A stretch of 25,385 nucleotides of DNA, taken from positions 1 through 25,385 of the forward strand of contig CAZAOA010000014.1 in the NCBI GenBank assembly GCA_964486765.1, in the 5' to 3' direction. The notes under the pieces were generated by a model. The model did no database searches. It saw only the letters and a program-made list of their open reading frames with translations, and was not told the origin of the DNA. The position numbers were made by a program, and so were the translations under genes. This DNA comes from CAZAOA01 sp964486765. GTDB taxonomy: Bacteria > Patescibacteriota > UBA1384 > XYA2-FULL-43-10. The stretch's first letter is position 1. Each line of letters opens with the position of its first letter. Positions 1 to 5,472 of this stretch are shown here, piece after piece.

Positions 1-1233
1 ATCAGTCTTATCAGTTTTGTCTGCAACAGCTTTTTTGCTAAGACCCAATCGATGACTATCAGCTTCAATTGAGATAATCTTGAACTTATGTTTTGCTCCA
101 AGCTCAACGGCTTGACCAGGATCAACAACATGTTCATTGGAAAGCTCAGAGATATGGACCAATCCATCAATCCCTTTTTCGATAGAAACAAAGGCTCCAA
201 ATGGTGTAATCTTGCTAACTTCTCCATCAACCACATCGCCTACCTTGTACTTTGCAGCTGCCTTTGCCCATGGATCATCGAGAAGTCTTTTTAAGGATAG
301 AGAAACTTTGTTGTTGTCTAAACTTATAATCATAACCTCTAAGTCGTCTCCAACATTGAACTTTCTAGTTAAATCGCTTACTCGAGACCAGCTAACTTCA
401 GAGATGTGAACCAAACCTTCAATTTGAGGATCAAGATTTACAAAAAGTCCAAAATCAACAATTCCGGTAATCTTACCATTAACTTTATCTCCTACTTTGA
501 ATTTCTCAAGTTTTCCTTTTACCTCATCAGCTGAAACTGCTTTTTCAGAAAAGATTAGTTTCTGATTCTCTCTATCACAGTTTATAACTTTAACCATCAT
601 ATCTTTATTCACAAGCTGTCTAAGTTTTCCTAAGATCTCCTCTTTATCGCCACCCTGAACTCTTGGGTAATTCTTTGGGCTAAGTTGTGATACAGGTAAA
701 AATCCTTGTATGTCACCAATCTCAGTAATAAGTCCACCCTTGTTGGCATCCACTACTGTAATTTTGATCGGATCACCTGATTCAAATTTTTCTTCAAGTT
801 CTATCCAGTATTTTTCTCGATCGGCTTGTCGCATGCTCAAAACCACATTTCCATCTTCATTGTCCATACTAAGAACAGTAGCAAATATTTTATTACCTTT
901 TTTGTGATTTGTTCTAGCTGAAATCTCGCGCTCTGGTATAAAACCTAACGATTGCCCTGAAACATCTACCCAAACCCTGTTTCCGCTTGCAGCTAAAACT
1001 GTAGCTTCGATCACATCTCCTTCTTTAAAAGGTAGAAGGTTGTCGCCAAGCTCCTCCATCAACGATTCCATCGTATCTTCACCGCGGCTTTCATTTGGGA
1101 TTGATTCTGTTTTTGTTTTTGATGTTTTCTCTTTCAAATCAGAATTATCAGAATTTTCTTCTGAAGTTTTATCGCGGCTCACTTCTTGTGAGACGGATTT
1201 TTCGTCCTCTACTTTTACGTTCTCATCAGTCAT
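1..1233 (-). CDS. rpsA: 30S ribosomal protein S1 (3' end cut by window)
   Basis: S1-type RNA-binding protein, expected to bind mRNA on the 30S subunit during initiation. The frame is open for 411 codons from the ATG at 1233 to the window edge, so the C-terminus is missing. An acidic, Ser/Lys-rich tail of about 60 residues comes first. Four S1 (OB-fold) repeats follow at about residues 68-136, 143-222, 240-315 and 322-385. Repeats 3 and 4 carry the classic GLVHISE signature; repeats 1 and 2 are divergent (GFIPEREIS, GFLPVSQLS), as in bacterial S1 proteins. A weak AAAGGA ribosome site lies about 11 nt before the ATG, and a TATAAT box is at 1256-1261 (minus), but no clear -35 box is seen. A dispersed repeat sits just upstream at 1269-1350. 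Identification is firm; the total number of repeats cannot be seen. Confidence 0.96.
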   Translation of the reverse strand, partial: MTDENVKVEDEKSVSQEVSRDKTSEENSDNSDLKEKTSKTKTESIPNESRGEDTMESLMEELGDNLLPFKEGDVIEATVLAASGNRVWVDVSGQSLGFIPEREISARTNHKKGNKIFATVLSMDNEDGNVVLSMRQADREKYWIELEEKFESGDPIKITVVDANKGGLITEIGDIQGFLPVSQLSPKNYPRVQGGDKEEILGKLRQLVNKDMMVKVINCDRENQKLIFSEKAVSADEVKGKLEKFKVGDKVNGKITGIVDFGLFVNLDPQIEGLVHISEVSWSRVSDLTRKFNVGDDLEVMIISLDNNKVSLSLKRLLDDPWAKAAAKYKVGDVVDGEVSKITPFGAFVSIEKGIDGLVHISELSNEHVVDPGQAVELGAKHKFKIISIEADSHRLGLSKKAVADKTDKTD

Positions 1234-1268
1234 TTAATTCTATTTCCTTTCAAATATTATATTGAATT

Positions 1269-1350
1269 CAACCGTCACTAATTTTTTTCACCAATCTGCA
1301 CTAATTCACAAATATTTGTGATAATTTGTGCTGAAGATTTGTGGTGGTTG
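1269..1350 (-). repeat. dispersed MITE-like repeat, copy 1 (upstream of rpsA)
   Basis: An AT-rich element with imperfect terminal inverted repeats: CAACCGTCACTAAT at 1269-1282 against ATTTGTGGTGGTTG at 1337-1350. The inside is built from runs of the type AATTAGTG and ATTTGTG. Related copies are at 10752-10810 and 19605-19713. All three lie in the same orientation shortly upstream of a start codon. No coding capacity. Confidence 0.75.
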
Positions 1351-1355
1351 TGTTC

Positions 1356-1745
1356 CTATTTTCTTTTTGGCAGATACTTTTCATATCTATTTTGTGCTTT
1401 TTCATTCTTATTTTTTTTCGGTATATGTCTGATGCTAAATACTGTTATATATACAACCCAGATTAAAAATCCGAGTAAGATTATTGCTAAAGTTAATCTT
1501 GAGCCTAGCCAAAGCAGTTCTTCATGTCTTGCAAACAGATGGATGAAGCCTAGTATTCCGATCGTGAGGTAGCAATACAGCTGCTTTTTTCTGATCTCTT
1601 TGTCTAATCCTTTTGAAGAAATGCTAAATATTGCAAGCAGAATCAGAACTCCGAAAAAAACGATAAGGTACAAATACAGCCGGCTTTCTGATGGCGGCGT
1701 TGGATCGAACAGATAACTTTTTGAAAAAATGTATTGTAAAGTCAT
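1356..1745 (-). CDS. small membrane protein, unknown function
   Basis: A 129-residue protein I do not recognise. It has three strongly hydrophobic stretches: about residues 24-43 (LYLYLIVFFGVLILLAIF), 57-70 and 82-105. A lysine-rich C-terminal tail ends in LPKRK and probably lies in the cytoplasm. The region around residues 60-80 contains GFIHLFARHEELLWLGSR, where the H and R residues could be functional. It lies between tRNA-Val and rpsA on the same strand and could be read through from the tRNA promoter. Its start lies only 8 bp from the duplicated tRNA-Val 3' end (1753-1771), so the tRNA-tail element directly abuts its 5' side. Base composition matches the AT-rich core genes. Confidence 0.7.
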   Translation of the reverse strand: MTLQYIFSKSYLFDPTPPSESRLYLYLIVFFGVLILLAIFSISSKGLDKEIRKKQLYCYLTIGILGFIHLFARHEELLWLGSRLTLAIILLGFLIWVVYITVFSIRHIPKKNKNEKAQNRYEKYLPKRK

Positions 1746-1752
1746 AAATATT

Positions 1753-1914
1753 ATGGTGGGCGGTATAGGACATAGAACACGCTCGAAACTCGCTTATAAA
1801 AACCCACGGTTTTTATAATTTTCCTCCGCGGGAAACTCCCGTTTCCCGACCCCTTCCCCGGTTCGAGTCAATATCGCTATCTCACTATAATCGTTCTCAC
1901 CAATAAACCAATAA
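1753..1914 (-). repeat. tRNA-tail element, Val copy (structured, ends in duplicated tRNA-Val 3' end)
   Basis: Read on the minus strand, this segment starts right after the CCA of tRNA-Val and ends in a second copy of the last part of that tRNA. The match is 19 bp: 1753-1771 equals 1914-1932. Inside are two perfect hairpins: CGGGAAAC-GGGA-GTTTCCCG (about 1831-1850), and TATAAAAACC-GTG-GGTTTTTATA (about 1797-1819), with GGAGGAAAA between them. AAGCGAG and GAGCGTGT follow. The same order of parts occurs in the element after tRNA-Gly (4706-4868), with different but still paired stems. There is no ORF. Whether it is a mobile element, a co-transcribed RNA, or both is inference. Confidence 0.75.
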
Positions 1915-1990
1915 TGGTGGGCGGTATAGGACTCGAACCTACAACCTACTCGGTGTAAACGAGTTGCTCTACCAGTTGAGCTAACCGCCC
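1915..1990 (-). tRNA. tRNA-Val (anticodon UAC)
   Basis: A 76-nt cloverleaf with encoded CCA. The acceptor stem GGGCGGT pairs with ACCGCCC. The D arm contains AGCTCAACTGGTAGAGC. The anticodon loop TTTACAC sits in a 5-bp stem ACTCG/CGAGT and gives UAC (valine). The T arm is GTAGG-TTCGAGT-CCTAT with a G-U pair. It lies 12 nt downstream of tRNA-Leu(GAG) and is probably co-transcribed from the promoter at 2268-2296. Confidence 0.97.
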
Positions 1991-2002
1991 ATAATTTGAG
2001 CT

Positions 2003-2089
2003 TGGTGCCGCGGGAGAGACTTGAACTCTCACGTCCCGAAGGACACATGAACCTCAATCATGCCTGTCTACCAATTCCAGCACCGCGAC
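2003..2089 (-). tRNA. tRNA-Leu (anticodon GAG)
   Basis: An 87-nt class II tRNA with encoded CCA. The acceptor stem GTCGCGG pairs with CCGCGGC through one U-G pair. The anticodon stem CATGA/TCATG carries the loop TTGAGGT, giving GAG. The long variable arm GTCC-TTC-GGGAC and the T arm GAGAG-TTCAAGT-CTCTC support leucine identity. It is first in the minus-strand tRNA pair. A damaged tRNA-Leu-like D-arm fragment lies just upstream at 2096-2141. Confidence 0.95.
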
Positions 2090-2095
2090 ATATCC

Positions 2096-2141
2096 GCGTG
2101 CCTGCCAAAGGCAGGTAAATCTACCAATTTCACCTGTTTGC
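2096..2141 (-). pseudogene. tRNA-Leu D-arm remnant interrupted by a palindrome
   Basis: On the minus strand this reads GTGAAATTGGTAGA (2133-2120), then a 19-nt insert containing the palindrome CCTGCC-TTT-GGCAGG (2115-2101), then CACGC (2100-2096). Joined without the insert, it gives the D-arm of the intact tRNA-Leu(UAG) at 13325-13411 with one difference (GGTAGACACGC against GGCAGACACGC). No acceptor stem or anticodon arm remains. It lies in the probable leader of the tRNA-Leu/tRNA-Val transcript. Confidence 0.5.
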
Positions 2142-2154
2142 CGAGACGAGTCCG

Positions 2155-2200
2155 CCCAGAAATCACGAAATCTCGGACTAGCCGAGATATTGTTTTTATC
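2155..2200 (-). repeat. hairpin-forming repeat in the tRNA leader
   Basis: The leader between the promoter and tRNA-Leu(GAG) contains the palindrome TCTCGG-CTAGT-CCGAGA (about 2173-2189), followed by more CTCGTCTCGG-type sequence. It looks like another short dispersed repeat. The rest of 2200-2390 is AT-rich and holds only the tRNA promoter. Confidence 0.45.
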
Positions 2201-2267
2201 GTAAACCATAAAGGGTTCACGACGGAGAATATTTAAGCTAGTTTAATGATTTATTTAATACATAAGT

Positions 2268-2296
2268 ATACTATCAAATCTGATGATATATGTCAA
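2268..2296 (-). promoter_or_regulatory. sigma-70-type promoter for tRNA-Leu/tRNA-Val
   Basis: On the minus strand: TTGACA (2296-2291), a 17-nt spacer, then TAGTAT (2273-2268). The -35 box is a perfect consensus. It points toward tRNA-Leu(GAG), about 180 nt downstream. Confidence 0.75.
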
Positions 2297-2390
2297 ACCA
2301 AAATCAACACCAAACAAAACAATAGTTTATCGTAAGTATGACTATTTTGATACAAAAGTAATTTGATTGAACAATTGTCAAATAATCAAA

Positions 2391-2645
2391 TTATTCTTTT
2401 GCTTCCAAAACTTCGTCGCCTTCTCGAACTTTTTCGTCGACTTTAACACCTACATCATCCTTCGGCCCGGCCTGATCAACTGGTTTTTGATCAATCTGAA
2501 TTGAGTCTATAGTTTGTTCAAAATCGGTTTTATTGCCTTTGATTCGAACTTTAGCCCCAACCTTTAAAGCTGTTTTCAGCTTAAAAACTGCAACACCGAT
2601 CTTGCCAAAATAGTGAGTCACATCTCCTATCTTTTTTTCTGCCAT
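2391..2645 (-). CDS. EF-Tu domain-2-like small protein
   Basis: An 84-residue protein resembling the stand-alone 'translation elongation factor-like' proteins of archaea and CPR bacteria, built like domain 2 (beta-barrel) of translational GTPases without a G domain. Typical pieces are IGDVTHYFGKIGVAVFKL, LKVGAKVRIKG, then the TDFEQTIDSIQID strand, and the end VKVDEKVREGDEVLE. The ATG at 2645 is chosen over a GTG three codons upstream because GAGGAGGT lies 8 nt before the ATG and overlaps the GTG. This is one of the strongest ribosome sites in the window and suggests high expression. The partner protein or RNA is unknown. Confidence 0.8.
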   Translation of the reverse strand: MAEKKIGDVTHYFGKIGVAVFKLKTALKVGAKVRIKGNKTDFEQTIDSIQIDQKPVDQAGPKDDVGVKVDEKVREGDEVLEAKE

Positions 2646-2764
2646 ATTCTTCACCTCCTCTCAAGATAATATTATTGTTATATTTTCGAAATATATTGAC
2701 TTTTAGGTATTGGTATGAATAATCCGCGCTTATCCGCGCAAAAGATCCGTGTACAAATCTCTTC

Positions 2765-4282
2765 TTATTTCTTCACCCTCTTTTCTTTAATATACCAGTT
2801 TTCGAAAGAATTTACTCTATCTTCTTGTCTAAAACCAATAACTTTTTCTACTCCCATAAGTTTCTCACTCACAAAGTATTCGTAAACTTTTCTTTCAAAG
2901 ATAATTGCCAAGTTCTCATTTTCTACTTTTAGAAAAAATTCCTCGTATTTCGCATTTCTCTCATCAATGTTTTGAAGCATTCTCGCATCTTCTAGTAAAA
3001 TATCTGAAGCCTTGTCAGAGTATCCTGAAAAATTACTCAAAGTAGCTTGAGTAGTGTGCCAAAAGGTGTATGGATCCTGGTCGTATCCGCAATCACAGCC
3101 ATACATTACTAAATCAAAATCACGGCTCTGGAGCCTTTTATTAAAGTCTGTACTTTTTAGAGTATCTACATTTAAAACAACATTGCTATCTTTGAGATGC
3201 TCCTCAAATTCTCTTGTCCTCTCTAGTTGAGCTTCTCCATCTAAAGTAATTAGATTCAAAGTGATCGGTTCATCAAAGCGTTCGAATTTAAACAGTTTTC
3301 TTCTATTGTCGGCATTTGCTAGAAGTTCATTTTTCAAGTTTGGAAAAAGTATGAGAATCCGGTTTGTCTTGAAACTCAGGTCCGAAAAGCTCTCGTTTTC
3401 AATAGTACTTCCTGCTATAGCTGAGTAATCTGAAAAAACCATAAGCTCAGAAAGTTTTTCTTCAGATGTCAGAACAAATGAAACTTCTTCAATATATGGG
3501 AATTCCCCATAGTACACCTGACTTTGGATTAGATTGATATCTGAAATCTCATTATCTTCATTCTCTTTTATATCACTTAGTGCATATGGGCCAGTTCCAT
3601 TTGTAGGCCCTACTAAAGATTCACTTAGATCGTCAGAGTCAACGATACCCTGCAAGCATCTGAAAATAAATGGCCCGTATTGGCTCGGCAATGTAAGGTC
3701 AATGTTATACTCATCTACCACATTTACCTCAACGTTTTCCCAAAGTGAAATGTAAGGACTTTTAAACTCTGGATTTTTTATCGCCTCTATTGTCGATTGG
3801 ACGTCGTATGCATCAAAGTTTTGACCGTTTTGGAATTGTACTCCGGCCTTCAAACTAAAAGAATATGTCAAACCGCTATCGGAGACCACCCAAGTTTCAG
3901 CTAGATCTGGGACAATATTCCCGTCTAAGTCCATCTTCACTAATCCAGAATAGATCAATCTTGAGATGGTTCTTTCGGCGTCGGTTTTTGCCAAAATTGG
4001 ACTTAAGTATTGTGCTTCACCGAAAAGAAGTTCCTTATATATCCCGCCTGATGCAGGTACAGCTTCTGTACTCTTAAGGTAGATTGACTGAGCCTTTACA
4101 ATCAACATCGAAAACAATATTACTACCAAAATTAACAGGTAAAACTTCTCTCTCTTGCTTAAAGAAAAAAAACTCTTAGCAATGTTTCGAATAAACTCTT
4201 TGTAGTTTACAAAGACGTATTTAAAAGGACTTAAGATTATCTGAATAATATTGCGATTAGATGCAGTATTTTTTTGTTTCAT
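2765..4282 (-). CDS. membrane-anchored extracellular solute-binding protein, family 5 type
   Basis: A 505-residue protein resembling the SBP_bac_5 (oligopeptide/dipeptide-binding) family, which captures peptides outside the membrane for ABC importers. Residues 1-46 are basic and probably cytoplasmic. One membrane segment follows at about 47-64. There is no lipobox cysteine, so it should be held by the membrane anchor rather than by lipid. The start of the binding fold GGIYKELLFGEAQYLSPIL is at about 79-97, and ISRLIYSGLVKMDLDGNIVP is typical of the family. C-terminal motifs include FDLVMYGCDCGYDQDPYTFW. No permease or ATPase of a peptide importer is nearby, so its partner is unknown. It lies 24 bp after secG and is probably co-transcribed. 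Confidence 0.85.
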   Translation of the reverse strand: MKQKNTASNRNIIQIILSPFKYVFVNYKEFIRNIAKSFFSLSKREKFYLLILVVILFSMLIVKAQSIYLKSTEAVPASGGIYKELLFGEAQYLSPILAKTDAERTISRLIYSGLVKMDLDGNIVPDLAETWVVSDSGLTYSFSLKAGVQFQNGQNFDAYDVQSTIEAIKNPEFKSPYISLWENVEVNVVDEYNIDLTLPSQYGPFIFRCLQGIVDSDDLSESLVGPTNGTGPYALSDIKENEDNEISDINLIQSQVYYGEFPYIEEVSFVLTSEEKLSELMVFSDYSAIAGSTIENESFSDLSFKTNRILILFPNLKNELLANADNRRKLFKFERFDEPITLNLITLDGEAQLERTREFEEHLKDSNVVLNVDTLKSTDFNKRLQSRDFDLVMYGCDCGYDQDPYTFWHTTQATLSNFSGYSDKASDILLEDARMLQNIDERNAKYEEFFLKVENENLAIIFERKVYEYFVSEKLMGVEKVIGFRQEDRVNSFENWYIKEKRVKK

Positions 4283-4306
4283 AATGAAGAAGTTCCAACT
4301 TCTTTC

Positions 4307-4525
4307 TTAAGATAAAAATACCGTAAATAATGCTACTAAACAAAATAAGACTGCAATTACTACGGTTGCCCAGTAAAGGACACTTTCAGCACCTCGACGT
4401 GTTCTTTTAACAGTTGTTTCGGCTCCAAAAGCCAGACCCAAACCTGAACCTTTTTGTTGCATTAGAACTGCTACAACAAGTATAACTGCAAGAACAATTT
4501 GAACGATTTTAAATGTAAGTGACAT
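4307..4525 (-). CDS. secG: preprotein translocase subunit SecG
   Basis: A 72-residue protein with two membrane helices (about 6-22 and 50-70), the SecG hairpin topology. The connecting loop holds the family motif LMQQKGSGLGLAFGA (about 21-35) and a basic stretch, VKRTRRGAE. It assists SecYEG protein export. The length is normal for the family. It is transcribed from the minus-strand promoter at 4570-4598 and is followed after 24 bp by the substrate-binding protein. Confidence 0.95.
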   Translation of the reverse strand: MSLTFKIVQIVLAVILVVAVLMQQKGSGLGLAFGAETTVKRTRRGAESVLYWATVVIAVLFCLVALFTVFLS

Positions 4526-4569
4526 ATTTTTTCTTATTAAAAAATGATCCCTTTTTGGATAACACGAAC

Positions 4570-4598
4570 AATATACATCAATCCAAGCATTTACACAA
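4570..4598 (-). promoter_or_regulatory. promoter of secG
   Basis: Minus strand: TTGTGT (4598-4593), 17-nt spacer, TATATT (4575-4570), 45 bp upstream of secG. Its -35 box overlaps the -35 box of the divergent tRNA-Gly promoter, so the two may compete. Confidence 0.6.
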
Positions 4599-4618
4599 GC
4601 TTAAACTTTTGATATCAT
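4590..4618 (+). promoter_or_regulatory. promoter of tRNA-Gly cluster
   Basis: TTTACA (4590-4595), 17-nt spacer, TATCAT (4613-4618), placing a start only a few nt before tRNA-Gly at 4631. It is divergent from, and overlaps, the secG promoter. Confidence 0.6.
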
Positions 4619-4630
4619 TAGCCTTGTAAT

Positions 4631-4705
4631 GCGAGTATAGTATAGTGGCTATTATACGTCCTTGCCAAGGATGAGACGCGGGTTCGATTCCCACTACTCG
4701 CTCCA
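4631..4705 (+). tRNA. tRNA-Gly (anticodon GCC)
   Basis: A 75-nt tRNA with encoded CCA. The acceptor stem GCGAGTA/TACTCGC is perfect. The anticodon stem CGTCC/GGATG carries the loop TTGCCAA, giving GCC. The T arm GCGGG-TTCGATT-CCCAC has one C-A mismatch, which is unusual for an active tRNA. It is followed directly by the tRNA-tail element at 4706-4868. Confidence 0.95.
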
Positions 4706-4868
4706 AAAATTACGATAGTAAGAGTATGGGAATAGAACACGAAAGGGGGCGGGAAAACAGTTGTTTTCCCGTGGGAGGAAGATACCTGCCGACAGGCAGG
4801 CTAGAAACCGTGGGTTTCTAGAAGCGAATGAAATGAGCGTGTGAGATTTCCCACTACTCGCTCCAAAA
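4706..4868 (+). repeat. tRNA-tail element, Gly copy (structured, ends in duplicated tRNA-Gly 3' end)
   Basis: The segment ends in a second copy of the tRNA-Gly 3' end including CCA: 21 bp, 4848-4868 equal to 4688-4708. It holds the hairpin CGGGAAAAC-AGTT-GTTTTCCCG (4750-4771), GGGAGGAAGAT, a nested palindrome CCTGCC...GGCAGG (4785-4800), and the hairpin CTAGAAACC-GTG-GGTTTCTAG (4801-4821), then AAGCGA and GAGCGTGT. The ends can pair: GAGTA with TACTC, TGGGAA with TTCCCA, and ACACG with CGTGT. It is homologous to the element after tRNA-Val (1753-1914). No ORF. Confidence 0.78.
4785..4800. repeat. CCTGCC palindrome nested in the Gly tail element
   Basis: CCTGCC-GACA-GGCAGG, a short inverted repeat absent from the homologous position in the Val copy, so it looks like a later insertion. 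It belongs to the same style of palindrome as those at 2101-2115 and 4899-4913. Confidence 0.65.
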
Positions 4869-4880
4869 TATTATAAAAAT

Positions 4881-4913
4881 ATGGCGTTGTGGCGGAGTCC
4901 CGCCAAAGGCGGG
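4881..4913 (+). pseudogene. tRNA-Cys 5' fragment followed by a palindrome
   Basis: Positions 4881-4893 repeat the first bases of tRNA-Cys and its upstream context (13 of 13 with 4931-4943: ATGGCGTTGTGGC). The copy breaks off and continues into the palindrome CCCGCC-AAA-GGCGGG (4899-4913). The intact tRNA-Cys begins 19 nt after the palindrome. Confidence 0.6.
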
Positions 4914-4932
4914 CAGGGGTTACTTAAACTAT

Positions 4933-5006
4933 GGCGTTGTGGCCGAGAAGTTAGGCAGTGGTCTGCAAAACCACGTACCCGGGTGCAAATCCCGGCAACG
5001 CCTCCA
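4933..5006 (+). tRNA. tRNA-Cys (anticodon GCA)
   Basis: A 74-nt tRNA with encoded CCA. The acceptor stem GGCGTTG pairs with CAACGCC. The anticodon stem GTGGT/ACCAC carries the loop CTGCAAA, giving GCA. The T arm is CCGGG-TGCAAAT-CCCGG. It lies between tRNA-Gly and tRNA-Phe in the plus-strand cluster. Confidence 0.96.
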
Positions 5007-5011
5007 AATTT

Positions 5012-5086
<75 letters not shown>

Positions 5087-5157
5087 TTCATGATATAATA
5101 TGTTTAATTCGATGTTTCGACCGAATATATCCGTGTCCTCTAATCCATAAGGTTATT

Positions 5158-5472
5158 ATGGCAAAGAAAAAAAAGAAAAAGTTCAAAAAGAAACATTTGA
5201 AAGCTGCTGTATCGCCACAAAGTTCTTCTAAAAAAACAACTGCAGATAAACCAGATACTCCAACAAGCACTCAAGAACATCAAGAACAAGAAGAGGTCAA
5301 AGAGGAACAAAATGAGTACAGCTATATAAGAAAAGATGTTAGAAATGTTCTAATCATCTTGGCAATAATGCTAGCTCTGATTGTAACCGCATATATAATA
5401 GATCAAAATACTACTATCTTTTCGCAGTTCTCTGACTGGTTGTTTAAGGTTACAAATATTCAGATTCAATAA
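5158..5472 (+). CDS. small single-pass membrane protein, unknown function
   Basis: A 104-residue protein I do not recognise. It begins with an extremely lysine-rich stretch (MAKKKKKKFKKKHLK), followed by a Ser/Thr/Gln/Glu-rich low-complexity linker to about residue 52. One hydrophobic helix follows at about 62-82 (VLIILAIMLALIVTAYII), then a short outer tail. The ATG at 5158 is chosen because AAGG lies about 6 nt upstream. The open frame upstream runs back through tRNA-Cys and tRNA-Phe and cannot be coding. It is probably co-transcribed with the tRNA cluster. Its end overlaps the 3' end of the convergent yifB by 7 bp. Confidence 0.75.
   Translation: MAKKKKKKFKKKHLKAAVSPQSSSKKTTADKPDTPTSTQEHQEQEEVKEEQNEYSYIRKDVRNVLIILAIMLALIVTAYIIDQNTTIFSQFSDWLFKVTNIQIQ

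Noticed and set aside
1753..1771. Attachment site of a large integrated element
   Set aside because: The two tRNA-end copies are only about 160 bp apart with no coding genes between, so no ordinary genomic island fits.
1794..2057. 87-residue open frame on the minus strand
   Set aside because: It runs across tRNA-Val, most of tRNA-Leu and the tail element, so it is not coding.
4848..4868. A second complete tRNA-Gly gene
   Set aside because: Only the 3' strand of the T arm, the acceptor strand and CCA are present; there is no D or anticodon arm.
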